Source: Cognatishimia sp. F0-27
GTDB taxonomy: Bacteria; Pseudomonadota; Alphaproteobacteria; Rhodobacterales; Rhodobacteraceae
Assembly (NCBI RefSeq): GCF_020667845.1
Contig: NZ_JAFMPQ010000014.1
Coordinates: 1-64,000 of the forward strand
DNA: 64,000 nucleotides
Direction of reading: 5' to 3'
In this document: positions 56,221 to 64,000 of the stretch, piece by piece
Position numbering within the stretch: the stretch's first letter is position 1
Layout: each line of letters begins with the position of its first letter
The notes under the pieces: generated by a model
What the model was told of the DNA's origin: nothing
What the model saw: the letters and a program-made list of their open reading frames with translations, nothing else
The model's database searches: none
Translations under genes and position numbers: made by a program

Positions 56221-57966
56221 ATGAGCTATCTCGGCGTCGAGAGCAGCCTGACGGGTCGGCGCTGGGTTGGGCCGTCGGTGGAAACCGAACGTCTCGCCGA
56301 AACGCTGGTTCAGCGCACGGGACAGGTCCCGGCGGTCGCGGCGGTTCTGGCGCGGCTCGGCGTGCGACCCGAAGAGGTCGACAGCTATCTGGCACCACGC
56401 TTGCGCGATCTTTTGCCCGACCCGCGCAGCCTGCGCGACATGGAACGGGCCGCGGCGCGTGTCGTGGCCGCGGTCAAGGCGCGACAGCGCATCGCGGTCT
56501 TTGCGGATTACGACGTCGATGGCGGCGCTTCGGCCGCGCTGCTTCTCGATTGGTTGGGGCAGATGGGGCGCGATGCGACGCTCTATATCCCGGACCGTAT
56601 CGATGAAGGTTACGGACCAAACGTGCCGGCCATGCGGGCCTTGGCCGCCCGTCACGATCTCATCATCTGCGTCGACTGCGGCACCTTGAGTTTCGAGCCT
56701 GTCGCCGCCGCGCAGGAGAGCGCCGATGTGGTTATCCTCGATCATCACCTCGGCGCCGAGACGCTTCCGGAATGTCATGCGGTCGTCAACCCGAACCGTC
56801 AGGACGAGGATGGTGCGCTCAGCCATCTGTGTGCCGCGGGGGTTGTATTCCTGCTGTTGGTGGAGGCCGGTCGGCAATTGCGCGAGGCAGGGGAGCGCGG
56901 GCCCGACCTGATCGCAATGCTGGATCTTGTTGCGCTTGCGACGGTCGCGGATGTGGCGCCATTGATCGGTGTGAACCGCGCCCTGGTCCAGCAGGGGCTT
57001 GCCGTCATGAAGCGTCGGGACCGGGTGGGATTGCGGGCGCTGGCGGATGTGGCACGGCTCGATTCCGCCCCGTCGGCCTATCATCTGGGGTTCGTGCTTG
57101 GACCTCGCGTGAATGCGGGCGGGCGGATCGGAGAGGCCGACCTGGGTGCGCGTTTGCTGGCCTGCAGCGACCCGCATGGCGCACAGGCCATGGCGGAAAA
57201 GCTCGATCTTCTGAATACGGAACGCCGTGAGATCGAAGCATTGGTGCGGGCTGCCGCGCTCGCGCAGGCAGAAGAGCGCGGTCTCGATGCTCCGCTGGTC
57301 TGGGCCGCAGGCGAAGGATGGCATCCCGGTGTCGTCGGCATTGTTGCGGCAAGGCTGAAGGAACAGACCAACCGGCCCGCGGTGGTCATTGGCCTCGACG
57401 GTGGTGTCGGCAAGGGCTCCGGTCGCTCGGTTTCGGGCGTTGACCTTGGGGCTTGCATTCAACGGCTGGCCACGGAAGGGCTTCTGATCAAAGGGGGTGG
57501 GCACAAGATGGCGGCGGGGCTGACCGTGGCGGAGGATGCGCTTGAAGCGGCGATGGCGCGGCTCGCGGCGCTCCTCGAGAAGCAGGGCGCCGGGCTCGGC
57601 GGAGCGGCGGATCTGCGGCTGGATGCGGTGATGATGCCGGGGGCTGCAACACCGGAGCTTCTGGAGCAGATCAACCGTGCCGGGCCGTTTGGCCAGGGTG
57701 CGCCGGGGCCCCGCTTTGCCTTTCCAGATCAGCGGATTTCCTTTGCCAAACAGGTTGGCTCCGGTCATCTCAAGTTGAGCTTCGGCGATGGGCTGGGCTC
57801 CCGTCTCGATGCGATTGCGTTTGGAGCCTTTGACGGACCGCTTGGAAAAGCGCTCATGGAGCATGGTCAGGCGCGATTCCATCTTGCGGGGCGGTTGGAC
57901 CTGAACGAGTGGCAGGGTCGCGTGAGCGTGCAACTCCGGCTTGACGACGCGGCGCGCGCTTCCTGA
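56221..57966 (+). CDS. recJ: Single-stranded-DNA-specific exonuclease
   Basis: 581 residues. DHH-family motifs: FADYDVDGGASA (D96, D98, D100), VDCGTLS, ILDHHLGAE, and the DHHA1 GGGHKMAAGL; the OB domain with LDLNEWQGRVSVQL ends the protein. It degrades ssDNA 5' to 3' in recombination and mismatch repair. ATG 56221 (MSYLGVESSLTGRRWVGPS) matches the family. It is the last gene of the hom-glpX-recJ row. Confidence 0.95.
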   Translation: MSYLGVESSLTGRRWVGPSVETERLAETLVQRTGQVPAVAAVLARLGVRPEEVDSYLAPRLRDLLPDPRSLRDMERAAARVVAAVKARQRIAVFADYDVDGGASAALLLDWLGQMGRDATLYIPDRIDEGYGPNVPAMRALAARHDLIICVDCGTLSFEPVAAAQESADVVILDHHLGAETLPECHAVVNPNRQDEDGALSHLCAAGVVFLLLVEAGRQLREAGERGPDLIAMLDLVALATVADVAPLIGVNRALVQQGLAVMKRRDRVGLRALADVARLDSAPSAYHLGFVLGPRVNAGGRIGEADLGARLLACSDPHGAQAMAEKLDLLNTERREIEALVRAAALAQAEERGLDAPLVWAAGEGWHPGVVGIVAARLKEQTNRPAVVIGLDGGVGKGSGRSVSGVDLGACIQRLATEGLLIKGGGHKMAAGLTVAEDALEAAMARLAALLEKQGAGLGGAADLRLDAVMMPGAATPELLEQINRAGPFGQGAPGPRFAFPDQRISFAKQVGSGHLKLSFGDGLGSRLDAIAFGAFDGPLGKALMEHGQARFHLAGRLDLNEWQGRVSVQLRLDDAARAS

Positions 57967-58129
57967 AAGCAACCGGCCATTCTGTAGTATCCTTGGGCCT
58001 TGATTTTTATAAGGAATATCGGGTTTCGCGCGTGTAGGATGGCTTTGCGTGGGAAAGCGCAAAAATACCAAAGTTTTTGCTTGCAAGCCTCGGACGGTTT
58101 CCATAAAACCCCGCTCACACCACGACAGT

Positions 58130-58204
58130 GGCCCGTTCGTCTATCGGTTAGGACGCCAGGTTTTCAACCTGGAAAGAGGGGTTCGATTCCCCTACGGGCT
58201 GCCA
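58130..58204 (+). tRNA. tRNA-Glu (anticodon TTC)
   Basis: 75 nt with a full cloverleaf. Acceptor GGCCCGT pairs with ACGGGCT (first pair G-U), D arm GTCTATCGGTTAGGAC, anticodon stem CCAGG/CCTGG around TTTTCAA with anticodon TTC, T arm AGGGGTTCGATTCCCCT, discriminator G and encoded CCA. It lies 163 bp after recJ. Confidence 0.95.
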
Positions 58205-58596
58205 CTCCTCCCCCAAACATCAAGAAGATCCGAACTCTACACGTGGGATTGCTCGCGTAGCGTCGGCACAGTTCGCACGTATTTGCGCGGCTGTTCAAAC
58301 GCTCCTGCGTCGGTGTTGTGCGCGTCCCTCGCGATCAGCGCAGGCTCAAGGATCGACTGATCCTGTGAGGCAGACACAGGCCCCCGTCCTGATCGACCCG
58401 GCTTCGGATTTGGTGTTTTCATCCAAGGCTGCCTTCTCAAGCTGAAGAGGCTGTGCGACTCGCGGTTGGGTGACGGGGAAAATGTCTCCGCCTCACCCTC
58501 TTTTGGAACCCGGTGATCAGCAACGTGAATGCGAGAATCTCCGGGATATCGCAAAATAATTCACAAAAACAATGAGTTGAGAAACATCTCTCAATA
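58205..58596. other. 392 bp between tRNA-Glu and the FNR box, no gene
   Basis: No protein-like frame. Composition becomes AT-rich from about 58540. Sequence next to a tRNA gene is a common integration point, but I saw no repeated tRNA end within the window. Confidence 0.4.
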
Positions 58597-58637
58597 TTGA
58601 TCTAGATCAAACATTCTCTAATTGTAATATGTAATTT
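58597..58637 (+). promoter_or_regulatory. FNR-type promoter of the large secreted protein
   Basis: TTGATCTAGATCAA at 58597-58610 is a perfect FNR box (TTGAT-N4-ATCAA). AT-rich -10 candidates follow: TAATAT (58625-58630) and TAATTT (58632-58637). With the second, the box would be centred near -41, the classic place for FNR activation. This predicts induction at low oxygen. Confidence 0.75.
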
Positions 58638-58705
58638 ATCAAATGTGTTTGGCCGGCTCGCGCCCCGCTCACAAGACAATTTCGATACTCAGGAGGGGAA
58701 TATCC

Positions 58706-61700
58706 ATGCCGTTTACATTGAATTTTTTGTCGGGTCCAAAGACCTTTACTCTCGACAGTTTGCTGGGAACTTTTGGGGGAGATACATTCCAGACCACGCC
58801 AGGGTTGCTGGATACGACGGCGAGCGTTGTTACACCGTTCATCGACAAGGATGGCAATGCGCTTTACGGCGTCGACAGCGAATTTGGCTTCAATGTGACG
58901 GATTTTGTCGGTGCGGAGCAAAAGACCCTCGACAGCGACTATGGCGAGGGCTTTGCGGGCAATATTGGCACGGATCTCGATGCGAGCGGCTTTGTGGAGT
59001 CCGATGAGGCCATCGGGCTCTCTGTGCGCAATGCCGTAACAGACCTGTTCCGAACACCGGCTCCCCTCGGCACATGGTTGCGTGGTCTGGGTGGCGAGAC
59101 CGTGAAGGCGTCGACCGAGCATTACGTCACCATGCAGCAGGTCCTCTCCGATCAGGCGTTTCCAGGCGATACATCCGCCTTGTACATGCTGGATGACGAT
59201 CTCAAGCTCCGCGATCTCGAAGAGACCGCGCCGGGCGTGTTCACTGAAGGGCTCACCCATGACTATTACGTAAAGGAACTGACCGAAGCACTCAACCGCG
59301 CCATTTCGGACACTGCGACAAACGCGGGAACACAGACCTACACGGATCTCGATTTTGACCGTGATGGCACCAATGACCCGTTCGATACGCTGACCGTGGT
59401 GCAGAACCTCGATCTTGACGGAGACGGTTCCGTGCTGCCGGTCAATGTTGCGGCGCTCGACCTCGATCAGGACGGCCATGCTGATGTCCATGACGTTTTG
59501 CTGAATGGTCTCGGAACAGCGGATATCACCGATTTGGTGGAGCCCAATGAATCCACCGTCCTGAGCGACATTGCCTATGGCAACGATTATTCGATCACGC
59601 TCAAGGATGACGGCAAGCTGCTCTACAGGTTTGGCACGACGGTCAAGCGTCCGAACGATATTCGTCTCGACATGAAGATCGACCTGCCGGAACTCTGGAC
59701 AACCGATCTTGATGAAAACGGTATCCCGGACATCGTGGAGAATGGACCGTCCGGGATCACGATCACGCGCGCAGAGCTTATCGTGAACCACGACATCACG
59801 AATAACCCGAACGATCAGATCCGCCCCGAAGACTACGAGAATGAAGGTGCCATCGGTCGGCTGCCCTCGTATTACGTGGTCGAAGATCCCGATGATGCGC
59901 ACAACACGCTCTGGGTGGCGCCGCTGGACAGCCATGACGGCACCGGCACAAAGCTTCCGAGCTACTTGCGGCTCGATCCGAACGGTGACGTGGATCTCGT
60001 GTTCCAGGCGGGCGACATCCCTGTTTATGATCCGGACGGCGCGCTTGTCGGGTTCCGCAACAAGGATTTCGAAGGCAATGTGATCGGCACGGTGCTGCGC
60101 GATTTCTCGCTTTCGGATCAGGGGACAACGCCACAGACGCAGGGGCTTGATTTCACTTCTTCCGACCTCTCGGGCGGGTTCACCGTCGCGTGGTATACCA
60201 CGGTCAACCGTGAGCCGTTCCAGTGGTCCTACGACATGTTCGGCGATGATCCTTACAAGAACGTCTATGAGAGCTTTGCCACCCGTGAGGAGGCCGAGGC
60301 TGCTGGATACACCGATGATGACCTTGCTTCCGGTCCGCGGTGGCGCCTGACGCCGAACAAATTCGGCCAGGATCTGCCCGGGCTTGAAGTGCCGGTGATC
60401 GACAATTCCGCACCGCCTTACCAGCGGGACAACATCAAATACGAAACGGGTGAGTCCTACACCACCACGATCAACCTCCTCGATTGGGGTGAAGATACCA
60501 ACGGCGACAACGTGGTCGATATCGACGACTCGCCGCTGCGCACGGCTGAGGGCTGGATGCTGGTCGATCCAACTCGTCTCGACGAAAACGCAGACGGTCT
60601 CATTGATGAGGGCTGGAGCCAGGTCAACAACAGCTTCGGGCACGGCGATCCCGTCCCGACCGGCCCGATCTACTTTGCGGTTTCGCCAAACGGTCAATCC
60701 CTGACGCCCGATTTCCTCGATACGGCCGTCTATGTGAAGGGCGACCGTCAGGACTCGGCCAAGCTCTATGACATTCAGTTGGTGCTGGAATATGAAACCG
60801 ACCAGACCTTTGTCGAGGTCAATGAGGTGCCGCTGCCGGTGGTGACCTATGGCGGTGGTCAGGATCAGGGCACAGCGGTGAGCTACAACGGTCTCGCGGT
60901 TGAACTTCTCAACAACGCATGGAAGCAGGTGGTGGGCGACGATCCGTTCGAAATCACCGAAGAAACCGTCCTGAGCTTTGATTTCAGCAGCTCGCAAGAG
61001 GGTGAGATCCACGGCATCGGGTTCGATAACGACAATGCCCTGTCGCCGGAATGGTTGTTCCAACTGGACGGTGTCCAGAACTACGCCGCGGCCAATCAGG
61101 CGTTCAACGGAGACTACGTCACGGGCTCGGGTGCTCAGCACTACGATATCCCCGTGGGTCAGTTCTTTACCGGTGATTTCGGCAGCATCGTTCTTGCGAT
61201 GGACGACGATGCCGGTCTTGGCGGGGACAGCGTGTTCAGCAACCTGCGGGTCGTGACACCGCGGCTGGAGGTGAATGGCACCTTGCTCGATGTGTCTTCG
61301 CATGGTCAGACGCAAGATGCAGGCTTTGCGCTCTCGATCGATGACACCACGTTGCAACTCAAGGAGAACGCCTGGAAGGAGCTTCTGGCGCAGGATACGT
61401 TCGAGATCACCGAGAACACCGTTCTGAGCTTTGACTTCAGCAGCGATGTCGAAGGGGAAATCCACGCCATTGGCTTTGACACCGACAGCGCCCTGTCCCC
61501 GGAATTGCTTTTCCAACTGGACGGTGTGCAGACGCATGACCAGTCCATTCAGGATTTCAACGGGGACTACACCACCGGGTCGGGCGTCCGCCATTACGAC
61601 ATCCCGGTGGGCGAGTTCTACACCGGGAGCTACAGCCGACTTGTTCTGACGATGGATGACGATGCGGGGCTCGGTGGCGACAGCGTGTTCAGCAATGTCA

Positions 61701-61735
61701 CCCTGACGACCGTGGACGATGCCCTTCTCGTCTGA
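58706..61735 (+). CDS. Large calcium-binding, probably type I-secreted protein with two C-terminal lectin/CBM-like repeats
   Basis: 1009 residues, very acidic, no N-terminal signal peptide and no cysteine-rich part, as in type I-secreted proteins. Between about residues 205 and 345, and again near 600-635, DxDxDG loops occur (DLDFDRDGTNDPFD, DLDGDGSVL, DLDQDGHADVHD, DTNGDNVVDIDD), like dockerin/EF-hand calcium sites. The C-terminus holds two repeats with a 151-residue period (S726 and S877 onward), each with FEITExTVLSFDFSS, EGEIHxIGFD, FQLDGVQ and DDDAGLGGDSVFSN; these recall calcium-dependent carbohydrate-binding modules. AGGAGG precedes ATG 58706. An FNR box lies upstream. No transporter genes are adjacent. 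Function unknown. Confidence 0.75.
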   Translation: MPFTLNFLSGPKTFTLDSLLGTFGGDTFQTTPGLLDTTASVVTPFIDKDGNALYGVDSEFGFNVTDFVGAEQKTLDSDYGEGFAGNIGTDLDASGFVESDEAIGLSVRNAVTDLFRTPAPLGTWLRGLGGETVKASTEHYVTMQQVLSDQAFPGDTSALYMLDDDLKLRDLEETAPGVFTEGLTHDYYVKELTEALNRAISDTATNAGTQTYTDLDFDRDGTNDPFDTLTVVQNLDLDGDGSVLPVNVAALDLDQDGHADVHDVLLNGLGTADITDLVEPNESTVLSDIAYGNDYSITLKDDGKLLYRFGTTVKRPNDIRLDMKIDLPELWTTDLDENGIPDIVENGPSGITITRAELIVNHDITNNPNDQIRPEDYENEGAIGRLPSYYVVEDPDDAHNTLWVAPLDSHDGTGTKLPSYLRLDPNGDVDLVFQAGDIPVYDPDGALVGFRNKDFEGNVIGTVLRDFSLSDQGTTPQTQGLDFTSSDLSGGFTVAWYTTVNREPFQWSYDMFGDDPYKNVYESFATREEAEAAGYTDDDLASGPRWRLTPNKFGQDLPGLEVPVIDNSAPPYQRDNIKYETGESYTTTINLLDWGEDTNGDNVVDIDDSPLRTAEGWMLVDPTRLDENADGLIDEGWSQVNNSFGHGDPVPTGPIYFAVSPNGQSLTPDFLDTAVYVKGDRQDSAKLYDIQLVLEYETDQTFVEVNEVPLPVVTYGGGQDQGTAVSYNGLAVELLNNAWKQVVGDDPFEITEETVLSFDFSSSQEGEIHGIGFDNDNALSPEWLFQLDGVQNYAAANQAFNGDYVTGSGAQHYDIPVGQFFTGDFGSIVLAMDDDAGLGGDSVFSNLRVVTPRLEVNGTLLDVSSHGQTQDAGFALSIDDTTLQLKENAWKELLAQDTFEITENTVLSFDFSSDVEGEIHAIGFDTDSALSPELLFQLDGVQTHDQSIQDFNGDYTTGSGVRHYDIPVGEFYTGSYSRLVLTMDDDAGLGGDSVFSNVTLTTVDDALLV

Positions 61736-62226
61736 GGTCAGCCACACAAGCTAGGCCAAAGGTGCCGGCGTTGCAGCGATCCGTTCTGCTCCTTGACAGG
61801 GCAGCATTGGTTCGGGGCAACGCCGGCATCATCTTTGTCAGCTACCTGTCAAAGAGCGGCCGGTGCGGGGTCGGTCGCCTTGGCTCCGTGCCGCCGCGCT
61901 CCGGTCTGGAGAGCGCCGGGAGCCCGCGACGGTCTTTGCCCCTTGGGGCGATCCTTTTGGTCGGGCCGTCTGGCCGGTAACGGCTTCGGATCTGTCCCGC
62001 TTCCCTTGCGCGGCGCATCAGAGCGCGGGCGGGAATGGTTTCTGCGACGGGGCATGGCCTTCGCATTTCCGTGCGCGGTCAGAAGCACCGGTCTCACGGG
62101 CGGGTGCGGATTCCGGCTTGGCCTCATTGCTCGGGAGCGGCGGGCGACGCCGCAGCGTATCGAACGCTGATCCGTGAGGTCCATCCGAGACTGAGTGGCA
62201 AAATCAGAATTGAAATGACGTGATTT
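61736..62226. other. 491 bp without a recognisable gene
   Basis: Short frames only, on both strands. The composition is GC-rich until about 62190, where the AT-rich promoter of the GntR gene begins. Confidence 0.4.
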
Positions 62227-62238
62227 TTTGTATACAAA
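62227..62238. promoter_or_regulatory. Probable operator of the GntR regulator
   Basis: TTTGTATACAAA is a perfect 12-bp palindrome, of the TTGTATACAA kind bound by FadR-subfamily GntR proteins. It lies 28 bp before the regulator start, suggesting autoregulation together with the downstream lyase gene. Confidence 0.65.
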
Positions 62239-62265
62239 GAAAATACAAAATTCTGGTGAGGGTCC

Positions 62266-62964
62266 ATGTCACGGAAAGATGCATGTTTCGACAGCCTTGT
62301 GACGCGGATCCTCGCCATGGATCTGCAGCCGGGGCTCGATTTGGACGAGGCATCGCTCGCCAGCCATTACGGGCTGTCTCGCACGCCGTTGCGCGAAGTG
62401 CTGCAACGGCTGTCCGGCGCAGGATATGTGACGATTTCCGAGAATCGGGGCGCCAAGGTTGCGTCCATGGATATCACGGTCATGCGCGTGTTCTTTCAGA
62501 CCGCGCCAATGATCTATGCGAATGTGATGCAGCTTGCAGCGCGTTGCCGCACCACGGCCCAGCTCGACCGGCTCAAGGATGCGCAGCGCGCGTTCAAATC
62601 AGCCGGCCTCGAGGGGGAGGCGCAGGACATGGCGCTCGCGAACCACCGCTTTCACGCAATCACGCTGGAGATGGCCGACAATCCCTATCTGGGCGCCGCG
62701 ATGAACCGCCTTCTGATCGACCATACCCGTCTGAGCCAGACGTTCTATCGCCCCTCGTCAGCGGATGATGCCGCGCTTGTCGCCACGGCCATCGAGCAGC
62801 ATGATGCCATGATTGCCGCCATCGAGGCGCGCGAGGGCGCGCTTGCCATTGATCTGACCCTTCAGCACTGGGATCTGTCGCGCGACAGGATGGAGCGATT
62901 TGTTCGACCTGATCCATTGCCGGTGGACGTGCTGTCCATGAAGGGTCGTCGCCATGCGTTTTGA
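62266..62964 (+). CDS. GntR-family regulator (FadR subfamily)
   Basis: 232 residues. Winged helix with DEASLASHYGLSRTPLREVL (the classic GntR recognition helix) and a helical FCD-type effector domain with ALANHRFHAITLEMADNPYL, where the histidines could bind metal and a carboxylate ligand. ATG 62266 follows GGTGAGGG. It overlaps the downstream lyase gene by 11 bp, so the ligand is likely a substrate or product of that pathway. Confidence 0.88.
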   Translation: MSRKDACFDSLVTRILAMDLQPGLDLDEASLASHYGLSRTPLREVLQRLSGAGYVTISENRGAKVASMDITVMRVFFQTAPMIYANVMQLAARCRTTAQLDRLKDAQRAFKSAGLEGEAQDMALANHRFHAITLEMADNPYLGAAMNRLLIDHTRLSQTFYRPSSADDAALVATAIEQHDAMIAAIEAREGALAIDLTLQHWDLSRDRMERFVRPDPLPVDVLSMKGRRHAF

Positions 62965-63862
62965 AGGGATCTACACGCCGCTTGTCACGCCCTATCACAG
63001 CGACTTCTCGCTCAACGAGGTGGCGCTTGCACAGACCATCGAGCTCCTGATCGGGGCTGGTGTGCATGGGCTCATCATCGCCGGCACAACCGGCGAATAT
63101 TACGCCCAAACGCCGGAGGAGCGGATCGAGATAATGGCGCGCGCGGCGGCTCTCATCAAGGGGCGGGTGCCAATGATCGTCGGGACCGGTGCCATTCGGA
63201 CCGAGGACAGCGTCATGTATGCCCGCGCGGCCAAAGAGGCCGGTGCAGATGCGTTGCTGGTGGCAACGCCGCCTTATGCCTGTCCGACGGGCCGCGAGAT
63301 CGCGATGCATGCGCTGGCGGTGGAGCGGGCCGCGACCCTGCCGGTGATGCTCTACAATTACCCCGGCCGCATGGCCGTGAACATGGACGAGGATTGCCTG
63401 GACCGGCTTGGCCGCAACGCCAATTTCTGCGCGATCAAGGAAAGCTCCGGCGATCCCAACAGGCTGCATATGCTGGCGCGTGATTACCCACATATCGCTC
63501 TGAGTTGTGGCATGGACGATCAGGCGCTGGAGTTTTTCGCATGGGGCGCGCGCAGCTGGGTCTGCGCCGGGTCGAATTTTGCCCCCGAAGCGCATATCGC
63601 GCTTTATCAGGCCTGTGCCGTCGAGGGCGATTTCACGAAAGGGCGTGCGATCATGTCCGCGATGCTGCCGCTTATGCGGGTGCTCGAACAGGGCGGCGCG
63701 TTTGTCCAGTGCATCAAGCACGGGCTGAGCTTGCGCGGCATCGACGCGGGGCCGCCACGCAAGCCGTTGCAGCCGCTTGCCAAAGACGCGCGCCGTGAAC
63801 TTGAGGCCGTGATCCGAACGATGAACAGCGCCATTTCCGCGATCGCGGGAGGGATGTCGTGA
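62954..63862 (+). CDS. Dihydrodipicolinate synthase/N-acetylneuraminate lyase family protein
   Basis: 302 residues, TIM barrel. GVHGLIIAGTTGEYYAQTPE (about 34-53) is the pyruvate-binding region, YNYPGRM holds the catalytic tyrosine, and the Schiff-base lysine lies in FCAIKESSGDP. Because its gene is coupled to a GntR regulator rather than lysine genes, it is more likely a sugar-acid or hydroxyproline-pathway lyase/dehydratase than DapA. Start overlaps the regulator; the next frame begins with GTGA at its stop. Confidence 0.87.
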   Translation: MRFEGIYTPLVTPYHSDFSLNEVALAQTIELLIGAGVHGLIIAGTTGEYYAQTPEERIEIMARAAALIKGRVPMIVGTGAIRTEDSVMYARAAKEAGADALLVATPPYACPTGREIAMHALAVERAATLPVMLYNYPGRMAVNMDEDCLDRLGRNANFCAIKESSGDPNRLHMLARDYPHIALSCGMDDQALEFFAWGARSWVCAGSNFAPEAHIALYQACAVEGDFTKGRAIMSAMLPLMRVLEQGGAFVQCIKHGLSLRGIDAGPPRKPLQPLAKDARRELEAVIRTMNSAISAIAGGMS

Positions 63863-63978
63863 CGACCCCAATCCTGAAGCCGGCCCGGTGGGGTGATGCG
63901 CTCTGGGCCCTTCGCGCCGTCTCCGCCGAGCGACTGAATGGGACACCGCAAGGCGTGCCTGAAACCCGTATCCCCTGA
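63859..63978 (+). CDS. Short open frame coupled to the lyase gene (39 residues)
   Basis: GTG 63859 overlaps the lyase stop (GTGA) and opens MTTPILKPARWGDALWALRA ... ending at TGA 63976-63978. The arrangement is that of a coupled next gene, but the peptide is too short for a known enzyme and may be a truncated or frameshifted start of one. The window ends 22 bp later. Confidence 0.3.
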   Translation: MTTPILKPARWGDALWALRAVSAERLNGTPQGVPETRIP

Positions 63979-64000
63979 ACGGCAACTGCCGGAGAGCCCC

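Noticed and set aside
55035-58104. Long reverse frames opposite glpX and recJ (395 and 666 codons)
   Set aside because: Antisense shadows of motif-bearing genes.
58205-58330. An integration (att) site at tRNA-Glu
   Set aside because: No repeat of the tRNA 3' end and no integrase gene found in the window.
58607-61747. An uninterrupted 1046-codon reverse frame opposite the secreted protein gene
   Set aside because: It spans the sense gene in the frame where codon bias removes antisense stops, has no ribosome site, and reads as low-complexity His/Arg/Val/Asp-rich sequence. The sense frame has AGGAGG, motifs and repeats.

Overview
The window is a GC-rich piece of an alphaproteobacterial chromosome, almost certainly from the Rhodobacterales (Roseobacter group). 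This rests on the gene set: class I lysyl-tRNA synthetase, TIGR02186/TSUP pair, GlpX-type FBPase, formate dehydrogenase alpha of the Fds type, BMP-type nucleoside ABC transporter. It also rests on the short palindromic repeats that follow several genes. No species can be named from sequence alone.

Region 1, about 1-15.7 kb, is an accessory island bracketed by remnants of IS5-like transposases (1-90 and 15390-15689). Its left half carries two overlapping uncharacterised reverse genes, a large 5'-truncated helical protein, and a TniB-like ATPase that begins at its Walker A loop. It ends with a full TniQ-like protein. No transposase (TniA) is present, so this looks like a collapsed Tn7/Tn5053-type element. 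After about 1.4 kb with no convincing gene comes a copper-resistance block: a Spy/CpxP-like periplasmic protein divergent from a Crp/Fnr regulator, a cytochrome c coupled to the CopA P-type ATPase, CueR with two MerR-type operators, a second cytochrome c, CopC, CopD, a decayed multicopper oxidase and a DUF411 protein.

Region 2, about 16-38.5 kb, is core housekeeping: ettA, nadD, a PBP4-type carboxypeptidase, an L,D-transpeptidase, a TerB-like protein, lysS, small conserved proteins, an orphan ParA, priA and a small transaldolase. It continues with an S49 peptidase / zinc-ribbon / Na+/Ca2+ exchanger / pteridine-reductase-like operon, uvrC, a thioesterase, and a TSUP exporter with its TIGR02186 partner.

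Region 3, about 39-46 kb, holds a reverse-strand purine-nucleoside-type ABC importer (BMP binding protein, P-loop gene, ATPase, two permeases). A LysE-family exporter sits inside it with overlapping or near-abutting ends. The 1.3 kb between regions 2 and 3 has no confident gene.

Region 4, about 46-58 kb, is again core: rimI-tsaB, a NifU-domain scaffold, a universal stress protein, a GNAT enzyme coupled to a branched-chain aminotransferase, a Cys-type formate dehydrogenase alpha subunit without partners, hom-glpX-recJ, and a tRNA-Glu(TTC).

Region 5, 58.2-64 kb, begins with an AT-rich promoter holding a perfect FNR box in front of a 1009-residue calcium-binding, probably type I-secreted protein. 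That protein ends in two 151-residue carbohydrate-binding-like repeats. A GntR regulator with its own operator, overlapping a dihydrodipicolinate-synthase-family lyase, follows; the operon appears to run off the window. The most interesting leads are the FNR-box secreted protein, the CopA-cytochrome coupling with the palindrome-controlled regulator, and the truncated transposition/defence-like locus.
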